Part shown: piece after piece, positions 53,291-61,857 of the stretch
How the letters are laid out: every line of letters begins with the position of its first letter
How positions within the stretch are numbered: the stretch's first letter is position 1
Assembly (NCBI RefSeq): GCF_014284125.1
Contig: NZ_JACOFX010000020.1
Span: 24,487 to 88,486, forward strand
Reading direction: 5' to 3'
From: Undibacterium umbellatum
Lineage (GTDB): Bacteria > Pseudomonadota > Gammaproteobacteria > Burkholderiales > Burkholderiaceae_D
DNA: 64,000 nt
Program-made: the position numbers and the translations under genes
The notes under the pieces: generated by a model
What the model saw: the letters and a program-made list of their open reading frames with translations, nothing else
Databases searched by the model: none
What the model was told of the DNA's origin: nothing

Positions 53291-54679
53291 ATGACAATCG
53301 CTACACAAAGCGATATGCTAGCGCCCATGACTACCCAAGCACACGCCTACCATTACCTGCAAGCCTCGGCCCTGACAGAAGATGTCAAACCCAGGCTGCA
53401 ACTGGCCACATCTGGCTCGGACGACAAAGCAGTTGTCGCCCACCCGCATTTTTTTGAAGGCCTGCTAAAGCAGCCGCGCCTGTCGGCAGAATTGCTGACT
53501 GCAGTACATATCATCGTCGGCTCGCGCTTTTTCACACCTGCCAATACACTGGCAAAAAACCTCATGCTGGCTGACCCTGTAGTCACGTCGGGTGGGGGCA
53601 TTTTGCGTTTTGAAGGATTTTCTTCCTGTTGCAGTACTTATATACGTGTCGACATGCTGCCTGACAGCTATGAGGGCGATATCGTCAGCAAGGGCACGAC
53701 CAATGTCGATTTCAATGCACCCATGCGGGCAGCGCTAGCGCGTGTGCGTGACGCGGCTGGCCTTGCGTTTTCAGTCGGGCAGGATGCGTTTACCCTGCAT
53801 GCGGGTGGCAACAGCGTCGTCGAGAAAAAAGTCGAACTGCCATTACGCTGGATACGTGGCATGCTGGAAGTGCAGTCTTACCAGGCTGGCATGCGCAAGA
53901 TAGTCGAAGTCAGCGGTGCTGAAGCCCTGCGCTTCTTGCGATCGCTGCCCAGAGCATCGACCAGCAAAACCCCACTGTGGATATCACATGGCCCCTTTGG
54001 CCTGCGCACCACGACCAGACCAGAGCTGAATAGCATACGCCTGGTAGACAGTAGCCGCCTGCGCGTGCTTGAAGCCTTGTTGCCGCGTGTGAAGTCCATG
54101 GCTATTTTTGCTGATGAAGCCCAGCAAGCCAGCGCCTGGGTCTTGCAATTTGCCGGTGCCCGCCTGACGTTGGCCCTGAGTGCCGAAGTCTGGCGCGGTT
54201 TTTCTGGAGAGGGCCAGGCTCTGCGCGCACTGATGAATATGCAGGATGCCAATGCCCTGCCCCTCCTGCGCGCGCATTTGCAATGGCAATCCACGCTGCA
54301 AGCTCCAGCCTTGGCGCAACAACTGGATTTATCGCAAGCCAGCATAGAAGACAGCCTGCGCATACTTGGCGTCTCTGGCCTGCTGGGATTTGATGTGACG
54401 GAAGGCAGTTACTTTCATCGCGTGTTGCCACTGGATCTGAGCATGGCAGAAGACTTGCACCCGCGCCTGGCTGCTGCCCGTGAACTGATAAAAGACAATG
54501 CAGTCATCATCATCAAAAAACAGCCGCTCGAAGCCACAGTCCAGAGTGCAGACATAGCGCACCGTGTGCGCGAAGTGGATGGTGAATTGCGCTGTACTTG
54601 TCCATGGTATGCCAAGCACCAGGGTTTGCGTGGGCCTTGCAAGCATGTGCTGGCAGTGGAAGCAATGACAGAAAATTAG
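53291..54679 (+). CDS. SWIM zinc-finger protein (462 aa)
   Basis: The C-terminal 35 residues form a SWIM zinc finger: CTCPWYAKHQGLRGPCKH with CxC...CxH spacing. The rest has alternating helix and strand without a named domain (ILRFEGFSSCCSTYIRVDML; LRWIRGMLEVQSYQAGMRKI). ATG 53291 is used; a second in-frame ATG at 53327 is also reasonable and neither has a strong ribosome site. SWIM domains bind DNA or protein. It is followed after seven bases by the 928-residue partner, and such pairs recur in other bacteria, sometimes with MoxR/VWA genes, which are not present here. Confidence 0.8.
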   Translation: MTIATQSDMLAPMTTQAHAYHYLQASALTEDVKPRLQLATSGSDDKAVVAHPHFFEGLLKQPRLSAELLTAVHIIVGSRFFTPANTLAKNLMLADPVVTSGGGILRFEGFSSCCSTYIRVDMLPDSYEGDIVSKGTTNVDFNAPMRAALARVRDAAGLAFSVGQDAFTLHAGGNSVVEKKVELPLRWIRGMLEVQSYQAGMRKIVEVSGAEALRFLRSLPRASTSKTPLWISHGPFGLRTTTRPELNSIRLVDSSRLRVLEALLPRVKSMAIFADEAQQASAWVLQFAGARLTLALSAEVWRGFSGEGQALRALMNMQDANALPLLRAHLQWQSTLQAPALAQQLDLSQASIEDSLRILGVSGLLGFDVTEGSYFHRVLPLDLSMAEDLHPRLAAARELIKDNAVIIIKKQPLEATVQSADIAHRVREVDGELRCTCPWYAKHQGLRGPCKHVLAVEAMTEN

Positions 54680-54686
54680 GATACCC

Positions 54687-57473
54687 ATGGCAGAGCAAAA
54701 AATCGAAGCCGCATTTGTTGCAGCAACTCCGCTGGAAGAATTCATCGTCGCGGGAAACTATCAGGGCATGATGGCCTATCTGCTAACGCTGGACAAGGCA
54801 CGATGGCCGCAACACCGAGCCAGTGTCCTGCGCATGAACAAAGCCATGGAAAAATCGCGCTACACTTCAGACATGAGCAAGTTTGCCTGGCGCAGCAAGG
54901 TCACGGAAGAGCAATGGCATTGTCTGCGTGCGGCCATTTTCTTATGCGGCAATGCCGATGACGTTGCAGAAAACTGCTGGCATTATCTTTATCAACCAGC
55001 CGAGCTTATCGAACTCTGGAAAAAATACCAGCCAGCTTCCACAGAGAACCTGGCACTCACGTTGATATCGCAAAGGCCACTCGCATTTCGCATCGTACAA
55101 AGCCTGCTGATTAACGGCTTGATTGAACGCCCAACACATGAGAATTACTTGCTGGGCCTGATGAGCCAGGAAATGCGTTCAGACCTGGTGCCGGATGTCG
55201 CTTACTGGATCAAACATGACCCGGACTTATTGCAAGGACCGCTATTGCAGTTGTTCGACATCGAAGGCACGACCGATATCAGTTTCGCCGGACGCGATAA
55301 GTACACGCATAACCCTGACAACACCTGGCAACAGTTATTCCTGAATTTGTGCCAGCAAGGCGTGTATCGCCGTGAAGTCTTGCTGGATAAAACCCTGAGT
55401 GCGCTGGAAAAAGACTGGATACAATTCCGCTCTGGCTGGTTCTCGCGCTTCCATGATGCGCTTGCACCCAAGGTAGAAGAAATGAGCGCATTCAGTGAAC
55501 GCTATCTGGGTCTATGCCACAGTCGCATCCCTCCTACCGTCAGCATGGCGCTAAAGGTGCTGGGCAGGTTGCAGGAGGCAAATGCCATCAGTAACAGCGC
55601 CTTGCTGGCTGCCCTGCAACCGCTGCTCTCATCTGCCGTCAAGGCGCAAGTGGATGCTGCACTGAAATTGCTTGACCAAACGATCAAGCATGATGCCAGT
55701 CTTGCACAAGAGGCTGCGTCTGTCGCCGTGTTTGGCTTACTGCATGAAGCCGTCGATATGCAAAAGAAGATCATCACACGCCTGGACAAGTGGGGCATGG
55801 ATGCAGCTACGCAAGAGCAGGCCAGGCAATTGCTACCCCATGTTGCCACCAGTAACCGTGAAGCCTTGTCAGCCTTGCTGATCACCGATGCAACAGACGG
55901 CTCCGCTCGCGCAGTAACAGACACAAGACAACAACTACCCAGCCTGCAAGCACTGCCATCGCCCATCTCCAGCCAGCGTGCACTACCTGTTATCAATACG
56001 ATTGCTGACCTCATTCAAGCCTGCGCCCATGCCTTTGAAAACCATATTGACACAGACTGTTTCGAAACCGTCTTTGAAGCCCTGCTAAGACTTGCTCCAT
56101 TTTCTGCAGAGGCAAAAAAACAGTTTGGCCCTGTACTCAAGCGTGCCAGGAAAATGAAGCCCGTTGCCGACAACTGGCATCATTTGGACAAGCCTTTGGC
56201 ACGTGAACTGGCGCGGCTTCTGGCTTTTATGTTTGAACAAGAGAGACTGCCAGCCGAGCGCCAATTTGCCAAGGGTCATTTCGATGTGCACAGCGTTATT
56301 TGCCAGCGCACAGATGATCTGATGGATATCCTGATGCAGGGAAAATCTGTTGCCCCCCTGGCCGCAGCCACCCATCAACGCGGCTACATTGACCCTGCCA
56401 TCCTGATAGCGCGCGCCCGTGCTCAACACGCATGTGGCTTGCAACAGCCCATCCAGGAACAGGTGCTCAGCCTCTTGCGCCTGGCTCCCAGTAACGATCC
56501 CTCTTTGCGCCAGCAGGCAGCCAGCCTGCCGGATACGCCCTACCACCATGCCTTGCGTTATGCACTAGGCTCGCAAGTCAGCATCGCTGCCAAAGGTAAG
56601 GATAGTGCCTTGTATATCGCAGCGGCACGCGCCCGTCATCCAGATGAAGATGACCCTAACCTCATCCAGTTGTATGGCGATTTTGGGCCGGATGGTGCTC
56701 ACGCTGCGCGCTATCGCTTTGACATCGAAGCCAGGGAAAGCGAATACACGACTTTCTATGACACCTATTTGTCGGTGACACCAGCGCCCAGACCAATAGA
56801 CACAGTCTACCTGAGCATACTGCGTCACCCTCGCGATGAAAAAAGCGATGGCAAAATCTGGAGAGGGCAAGACTTTAGCGGCGGCAATGAGAGCCAGATA
56901 TTATGGTCAGCGAGTATGCTGCCTTCCTGCCTGGAAGCCGTATTCGCCGAAGGTACGCAAGCCATTGCCAATAATCTGGATTGGTGGGAAGTAGCATGGC
57001 AGAACAAAACCTATCTGAACCTCCTGCTGGACCCCACCGTCCCCATGAACGGTTGCGCCATCACCTTGCTGGCATTTGCCCTGGCAGGCAAAGAACCTGG
57101 CCAGACTGCCATCGCCATTGATGCCCTGGTCGCCAGCTGGCTGGAAGGACGGCTTGAAGCCGCAGCATTGGCCAATGTCATTTGCGGCTTGCTGGCAACG
57201 CCGCAAGTCAAGGCCAGCCGCTATGCCAAGAGCCTGGGCAAGGCAGCACGCGCGCATGCAATGGCACCACATCTGGTATTCCAACTGCTTTGCACCATCG
57301 TCACACAAAACCCGACAGCACCGCCGAAAGACATGGCCATGCTGCTGGAGCTCTTGAACGAATTGCGCCTTGAACTGAGACAAAGTCTGCCAGAGCATAC
57401 CTTGGCAGCATTGCAAATCATGCAGATAGGTGGCAAGGGCAAGACAGCGCTGAAGGCTTTGCTGACTGGATGA
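54687..57473 (+). CDS. Large helical-repeat protein, DUF6493-like (928 aa)
   Basis: Start ATG 54687 follows TTAGGATACCC. The protein is almost entirely helical with HEAT-like units (for example ALKVLGRLQEANAISNSALL, AALQPLLSSAVKAQVDAALK) and has a distinct middle region (RYALGSQVSIAAKGKDSALY). This layout and its SWIM neighbour fit the DUF6493 family, but the family name rests on memory of genome context. No enzyme motif is seen. It probably acts as a large scaffold working with the SWIM protein. Confidence 0.6.
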   Translation: MAEQKIEAAFVAATPLEEFIVAGNYQGMMAYLLTLDKARWPQHRASVLRMNKAMEKSRYTSDMSKFAWRSKVTEEQWHCLRAAIFLCGNADDVAENCWHYLYQPAELIELWKKYQPASTENLALTLISQRPLAFRIVQSLLINGLIERPTHENYLLGLMSQEMRSDLVPDVAYWIKHDPDLLQGPLLQLFDIEGTTDISFAGRDKYTHNPDNTWQQLFLNLCQQGVYRREVLLDKTLSALEKDWIQFRSGWFSRFHDALAPKVEEMSAFSERYLGLCHSRIPPTVSMALKVLGRLQEANAISNSALLAALQPLLSSAVKAQVDAALKLLDQTIKHDASLAQEAASVAVFGLLHEAVDMQKKIITRLDKWGMDAATQEQARQLLPHVATSNREALSALLITDATDGSARAVTDTRQQLPSLQALPSPISSQRALPVINTIADLIQACAHAFENHIDTDCFETVFEALLRLAPFSAEAKKQFGPVLKRARKMKPVADNWHHLDKPLARELARLLAFMFEQERLPAERQFAKGHFDVHSVICQRTDDLMDILMQGKSVAPLAAATHQRGYIDPAILIARARAQHACGLQQPIQEQVLSLLRLAPSNDPSLRQQAASLPDTPYHHALRYALGSQVSIAAKGKDSALYIAAARARHPDEDDPNLIQLYGDFGPDGAHAARYRFDIEARESEYTTFYDTYLSVTPAPRPIDTVYLSILRHPRDEKSDGKIWRGQDFSGGNESQILWSASMLPSCLEAVFAEGTQAIANNLDWWEVAWQNKTYLNLLLDPTVPMNGCAITLLAFALAGKEPGQTAIAIDALVASWLEGRLEAAALANVICGLLATPQVKASRYAKSLGKAARAHAMAPHLVFQLLCTIVTQNPTAPPKDMAMLLELLNELRLELRQSLPEHTLAALQIMQIGGKGKTALKALLTG

Positions 57474-57645
57474 TACTGCTTGTCTGCAGATCGCCATAAA
57501 ACAGATTACCTTAAACAGGTCCAGCTTTTTGGCGAGCCTGCGCAAAGCTGCATGCACTGCAGCCGAAAAAATCCTGCGCGCGCGATTCTAGCAAATGAAT
57601 GTCAAATAGTGTCAAAAGTTATTGGAAATATATTTTTAACTTTTT

Positions 57646-57676
57646 TTGACATTTCTCCAGAATTTTCATTTATGCT
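57646..57676 (+). promoter_or_regulatory. Candidate promoter of the peptide-export cassette
   Basis: TTGACA at 57646-57651 lies about 19 bases before TATGCT (671-676) in a strongly AT-rich stretch, about 100 bases before the HlyD start. Just upstream GTCAAA is repeated (57601 and 57611), a possible operator. The 302-base gap holds nothing else. Confidence 0.45.
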
Positions 57677-57775
57677 TTAGACAAGTACACAGGAAAGCTG
57701 TGTTTTTTGACTATTGCCGTAGATAAACGAAGATGCCAGTTAAATCGCAACACTTTGTAACAAGTAGGGCTGTCA

Positions 57776-59092
57776 ATGAGTAACACCAGCCCCTTGTTCC
57801 GCCCTGAAGTTACCGCAGCATTAGGCAGTCAATGGATGGGTGCCATCCGTCTGGCGCAACCGCTCTCAGCTTCTTTGATTGCCATTGTTGCCCTGGTCAT
57901 CGCTGCGGTGCTGATCACTTACATCACTCTTGGCAGCATCACCAAAAAAGCCCGTGTCACAGGTGTCACTGTACCTGTCGGTGGCCAGCTTAGCGTAGCC
58001 GCGCCCAATGCCGGTATCTTGCTGAGCAGCCATGTCACAGAAGGCGAGCAAGTCAAGGCCGGGCAAATCCTGTTTACACTCAGCACAGAACGTCAGAACA
58101 GCCAGGGTGAAATCACCGCCCTTGTCGCCCAGCAACTTGCCAGCCGTGCCGACAGCATGGCCGCAGAACAAAGATTGCGCCAAAGCCAATATCAGGAAAA
58201 AAAGCAGGCCCTGCAGCAAAGACTGGCCAACCTGACACTGGAACATACCCAGCTTGAACAAGAACTGCTGCTGGCCCAGCGCCGCCAGCAACTGGCACAA
58301 CAAAGCGTCGTCAAATATGAAACCCTGCAAGGCAATGGCTACGTTTCAGCAGCACAAACCCAGCAAAAGCAGGAGGACTTGCTCGACATCAGCACCCGCC
58401 TGAGCACTTTGCAGCGCAGCAAAACCCAGTTGCAAGCCAACCAGATTGCGCTGCAATCAGAACTCGATACTTTAGCCAATAGTCTTGCAACGGACCTCAC
58501 ACAAATAGCAAGAGCCAAAGCCAGCCTCAAGCAAGAAGCCGCAGAAAACGCCAACCGCCAGGCGGTGCAAATCGTCGCAATGCAAGCAGGTACGGTAAGC
58601 GCCCTGACCAACCAACCAGGGCAGGCCATCAATGCCGGGCAAGTGCTGGCGAGCCTGATACCTGTTGATATAAAGGGGGCTAATGTTGAAGCAAATTCAC
58701 TGGAGGCACATCTGTATGTACCCAGCCGCACAGCAGGTTTCATCCAGCCGGGGCAAGAAGTATTGATACGCTACGCAGCCTTTCCTTACCAAAAATTTGG
58801 CCTGCACACCGCCACTGTCACGGATGTCAGCCGCACCCCCTTTGCCCCGGCAGAATTGCCCGCGCATCTGGCCAGCACGATCCTGAGCAATGCCCAGCAA
58901 GCCATAAATGGTTTCAACACAAACGAAGCGCTGTACAGGATCAAGGTCAGGCTGCATGAGCAAAGCATCAATGCATACGGCCAAGCGCAAATGCTCAAAC
59001 CAGGCATGACGCTGGAGGCAGATGTGATACAGGACAAGCGCAGGATTTGGGAATGGGTGCTGGAGCCAGTGCTGGCCAAAAATCTAATTTGA
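57776..59092 (+). CDS. HlyD-family membrane-fusion protein for peptide export (438 aa)
   Basis: One membrane helix near residues 30-52, a lipoyl-like part with VAAPNAGILLSSHVTEGEQV, a long periplasmic coiled coil (about 115-275, LTLEHTQLEQELLLAQRRQQ), then the second lipoyl half and the beta domain. It fits adaptors of colicin V/MchE type that link C39-peptidase ABC transporters to TolC. The matching transporter is at 61858-63876. GC content and codon use look like the host genes, unlike the AT-rich genes after it. Confidence 0.87.
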   Translation: MSNTSPLFRPEVTAALGSQWMGAIRLAQPLSASLIAIVALVIAAVLITYITLGSITKKARVTGVTVPVGGQLSVAAPNAGILLSSHVTEGEQVKAGQILFTLSTERQNSQGEITALVAQQLASRADSMAAEQRLRQSQYQEKKQALQQRLANLTLEHTQLEQELLLAQRRQQLAQQSVVKYETLQGNGYVSAAQTQQKQEDLLDISTRLSTLQRSKTQLQANQIALQSELDTLANSLATDLTQIARAKASLKQEAAENANRQAVQIVAMQAGTVSALTNQPGQAINAGQVLASLIPVDIKGANVEANSLEAHLYVPSRTAGFIQPGQEVLIRYAAFPYQKFGLHTATVTDVSRTPFAPAELPAHLASTILSNAQQAINGFNTNEALYRIKVRLHEQSINAYGQAQMLKPGMTLEADVIQDKRRIWEWVLEPVLAKNLI

Positions 59093-59133
59093 TGTGCAGA
59101 AAACCCTAATTTCAAAAAATAACAAAACTCGTC

Positions 59134-60096
59134 ATGTTTAATTCTACGTTATCGACTATCTACATATTTTGTTCGGCGTTTTTATCTCTTGTTATGTATG
59201 TATCTGGTGCGGCAAAGTTCGTTCAAAATGCCTCGACTGCAAACGAAGTCGAATCCAAATTTATGGAATTTTTTTATAGCAAATACTTTGCAGCAATTGA
59301 GATTGCTGTTGCAATTTCTTTTCTCCAAATCGCAGTTACGTGGACAAAAATTGGCGCTGCACTTGTATGCATAGTCGTATTGATCGCCGGATTTTTTATC
59401 GAGATAAAAAACAAAAAAAAATTATGCGACTGCTTTGGATCATTATCTCCAACTACAAGTTCTGGGCGTATTGGTTTAAGGATTTCCATTCTATTTGCCG
59501 CGCTATATTTAATTATCGGCACCACTTTTTTGCATTCATTTGATGTTGCGATTGAATTGCAACACAGTACTCATTTGTTTGTTGCGACTCTGGCTCTCCT
59601 ATTTACATTTAATTTGTTGGGAAAAAATTTACAAAGCTTAAAAATTATCAGTGAGCCTCAAAAAAGGCTTGTCGATAGTAAACCACAAAAGATGCATCAA
59701 TTTGATAAAGAGACTTTTCTTGGATTCCATTTGGAAACTTCCCAAATTCTGGCAGGTGTTGCCAAAGCTGACATGCCGATCCTGATCATTTCATTGTCAA
59801 AAAATTGTCAGCACTGTACAGATTTAATCCCAGATTTGAAGCAATTTATTCAAGGATTCGGCATGAATCTGCCGATTGTGTTGATTACGGATGAAATTGA
59901 AATTCAACTTAATGAAATTTCTCATCAGTGCACAGTTTTGGTCGATCAAGATAAAACTTTTTTCAAAAAAATTGGCGCAGAAGCGAGTCCATTTGGTTTG
60001 CTGCTACATGGGACTACTTTGTCCCAAATGGCTCCTATCGCTTATGGTGCTGACCGTATACGTATGTTGTTTGCGATCACACTCAATGTCCGATAG
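59134..60096 (+). CDS. MauE-like membrane domain fused to a thioredoxin-like domain (320 aa)
   Basis: Residues about 1-165 are a four- or five-helix MauE/DoxX-type redox membrane domain with KKLCDCFGSLSP (CDC) in a loop. After a linker the C-terminal part is a thioredoxin-like fold with an active-site CxxC in ISLSKNCQHCTDLIPDLKQF. Fusion of an electron-carrying membrane module to a thioredoxin is known in methylamine-utilisation maturation (MauE/MauD) and suggests disulfide handling in the envelope. Next to a two-cysteine precursor peptide it is likely to form or check that disulfide. Codon use is AT-rich. Confidence 0.68.
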   Translation: MFNSTLSTIYIFCSAFLSLVMYVSGAAKFVQNASTANEVESKFMEFFYSKYFAAIEIAVAISFLQIAVTWTKIGAALVCIVVLIAGFFIEIKNKKKLCDCFGSLSPTTSSGRIGLRISILFAALYLIIGTTFLHSFDVAIELQHSTHLFVATLALLFTFNLLGKNLQSLKIISEPQKRLVDSKPQKMHQFDKETFLGFHLETSQILAGVAKADMPILIISLSKNCQHCTDLIPDLKQFIQGFGMNLPIVLITDEIEIQLNEISHQCTVLVDQDKTFFKKIGAEASPFGLLLHGTTLSQMAPIAYGADRIRMLFAITLNVR

Positions 60097-60228
60097 CGAT
60101 AACACACGGGGTAAATAAAGGAATTTGATCATTTATTTTGATCATAAAGAATCAAGGTGTTTTTTTAGATGCCTAGAGCGGAATGTGACTGACCGCATCT
60201 TCAGTCCAACTATAAAGAAAGTAACATA

Positions 60229-60486
60229 ATGAGATCGTTAACGAATGAAGAAATGTCTGTAATCGCCGGCGGTGATTTTAATGGTTTGTTTGACAATGAA
60301 TTCCCCCAACCTGGCCGGGATCCATTGGAAGGCTGGGATGCAGGAGAAACTCGTCCACCTGGCTCCAATTCTTGGGGCGAGCCCGCTCCAGATGAGGCTC
60401 GAAATGGCGAATATCAGAGATTTGACGCTGCATGCCAAGGAGATGTAGCATGTAAAGAGGTCGTTTACAAGAGATATTACGGTTAA
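60229..60486 (+). CDS. Double-glycine precursor peptide (85 aa)
   Basis: Residues 1-15 are a leader MRSLTNEEMSVIAGG that ends in the double glycine cut by C39 peptidases. The predicted 70-residue core begins DFNGLFDN, is rich in Gly, Pro, Asp, Glu and Trp, and has just two cysteines (Cys69 and Cys75, AACQGDVAC) near the end, a likely disulfide ring, then a basic Tyr-rich tail (EVVYKRYYG). A ribosome site AAGAAAG precedes ATG 60229. Co-location with HlyD and a C39 transporter supports a secreted bacteriocin- or signal-type peptide. Modification enzymes are not seen. Confidence 0.75.
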   Translation: MRSLTNEEMSVIAGGDFNGLFDNEFPQPGRDPLEGWDAGETRPPGSNSWGEPAPDEARNGEYQRFDAACQGDVACKEVVYKRYYG

Positions 60487-60555
60487 AGATAATAAATAAA
60501 TTGTAGTGAGTGAGATGCCTAATTCGTCATTTCATTCACTCTTAATGGATAGAAA

Positions 60556-61185
60556 ATGAAGTTTTTAACAATAACTATTTGTTTCATTTTTTGTAGTAAC
60601 TATGCATTTTCCCAGCAAAATGTTTCGCCTATTCGGCATCACATTCAAGGTGAATTGACGTTAGAGGCTTATTATAATTTTGAAGCGATATTAAAGAGCA
60701 ATCCAGCCATTACCGAAATCGAATTTATTAATTCGACAGGTTCTTCAAAGAACGCAACAGATATCGTCAATTTGTTTAGTGTAAAAATCGATGAAAGGCA
60801 CTTAAAAACATTTGCCCGTGGTTATTGTGAATCTACATGTGCATTTGTTTTTTTGATGGGTTATGAACGGACATTACTACCTGGTTCAGCAAACAATCCA
60901 ACAATATTGCGATTGCATCCGATTGAAAATACCTCGACACGGGAGAGTATTATTTTTGAGACGGATAGCTATATTAGAGACGTTGTTACTCGAAGCAACA
61001 GTAAGATGCCAAAAGGATTGTTGATGAAAATGTATATGACTACCGATCGTAGAGGTGCGGTGATCATCAAAAGAAATCCGAATGCGGATGGAAAATTTGT
61101 GTTTTTTCAAGCAAAGTATGGCGATAAATTATCAATACTGTCCGATTTAAGTCCGAACGAATTAGGTATTTTCATTTCAGAATAA
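60556..61185 (+). CDS. Periplasmic ClpP-fold protein with Ser/His pair (209 aa)
   Basis: Signal peptide at residues 1-19 (ends YAFS). The mature part follows the ClpP-like pattern: IEFINSTGSSKNATDIVNLF, then Cys91-Glu-Ser93-Thr-Cys95 in ARGYCESTCAFVFLMGYERT, and His121 in ILRLHPIEN. The Ser and His match the positions in the longer homologue at 45929-46741 and could be a catalytic pair. It lies 69 bases after the precursor peptide. AT-rich codon use. Candidate roles: immunity, peptide trimming or chaperoning; none is proven. Confidence 0.6.
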   Translation: MKFLTITICFIFCSNYAFSQQNVSPIRHHIQGELTLEAYYNFEAILKSNPAITEIEFINSTGSSKNATDIVNLFSVKIDERHLKTFARGYCESTCAFVFLMGYERTLLPGSANNPTILRLHPIENTSTRESIIFETDSYIRDVVTRSNSKMPKGLLMKMYMTTDRRGAVIIKRNPNADGKFVFFQAKYGDKLSILSDLSPNELGIFISE

Positions 61186-61214
61186 AAATTACTTTCTGTT
61201 AAAAATCAATACAT

Positions 61215-61838
61215 ATGAAATCAATATTCTTGGGGATCTTTCTGCTCTTAAGTACTTCAGCCTACGCCGCAAACTCTGATCAAGCTGAGTCTAAGTATGT
61301 GATAAATGGCGCTGTTACAAAAGCTGTAGTTGAAGATCTTGAAAAAAAACTAGAAAGCAATCCATCCATCAAGAGTATTGAATTCATTCAATCGTTCGGC
61401 GCATTTGAAGATGAAGTTGAAGTAACAAGGAAAATGTTTCGTCTAATTGATCAGTACAAGCTAAATACTTTAGCCAGTGGTAATTGTGCTTTTGCCTGCG
61501 CGACAATTTTTTTGTATGGATATACTCGAACGATGGAAATTAATTTAAAGGGGAGATCCACTCGCCTTATTTTGCGGCCAATAATGTCAAAAGATAATGA
61601 ATTTCTAAAAGAGCCAACAGAAGAGTTTTTTAAAAAAATACTTCTACGTAGTGATAACAAAATCCCTGTAGATATCTTACTTCGGCTTTATCAGGTTCAG
61701 GATGAGCTTGGTGCTGTTCATATACATAGCAAAGCCATAGGCTTGAATAAGTACATTCAACTTCAAAGCATTGCGGATGGAAAATTTGAGAATATTAGTG
61801 AACTTAGTCCTGTCGATTTGGGAATTGTTGTGGAGTAG
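61215..61838 (+). CDS. Paralogue of the ClpP-fold protein lacking Ser and His (207 aa)
   Basis: Signal peptide at residues 1-18 (ends SAYA). It aligns with 60556-61185 along the whole length without shifts in the core: IEFIQSFGAFEDEVEVTRKM, then Cys91-Ala-Phe93-Ala-Cys95, and LILRPIM with Arg121. The Ser is Phe and the His is Arg, while both cysteines stay. So it looks like an inactive partner that keeps the fold. It starts 29 bases after its sister and ends 19 bases before the transporter. Confidence 0.6.
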   Translation: MKSIFLGIFLLLSTSAYAANSDQAESKYVINGAVTKAVVEDLEKKLESNPSIKSIEFIQSFGAFEDEVEVTRKMFRLIDQYKLNTLASGNCAFACATIFLYGYTRTMEINLKGRSTRLILRPIMSKDNEFLKEPTEEFFKKILLRSDNKIPVDILLRLYQVQDELGAVHIHSKAIGLNKYIQLQSIADGKFENISELSPVDLGIVVE

Positions 61839-61857
61839 TAGACTAAAACAATAAGAA

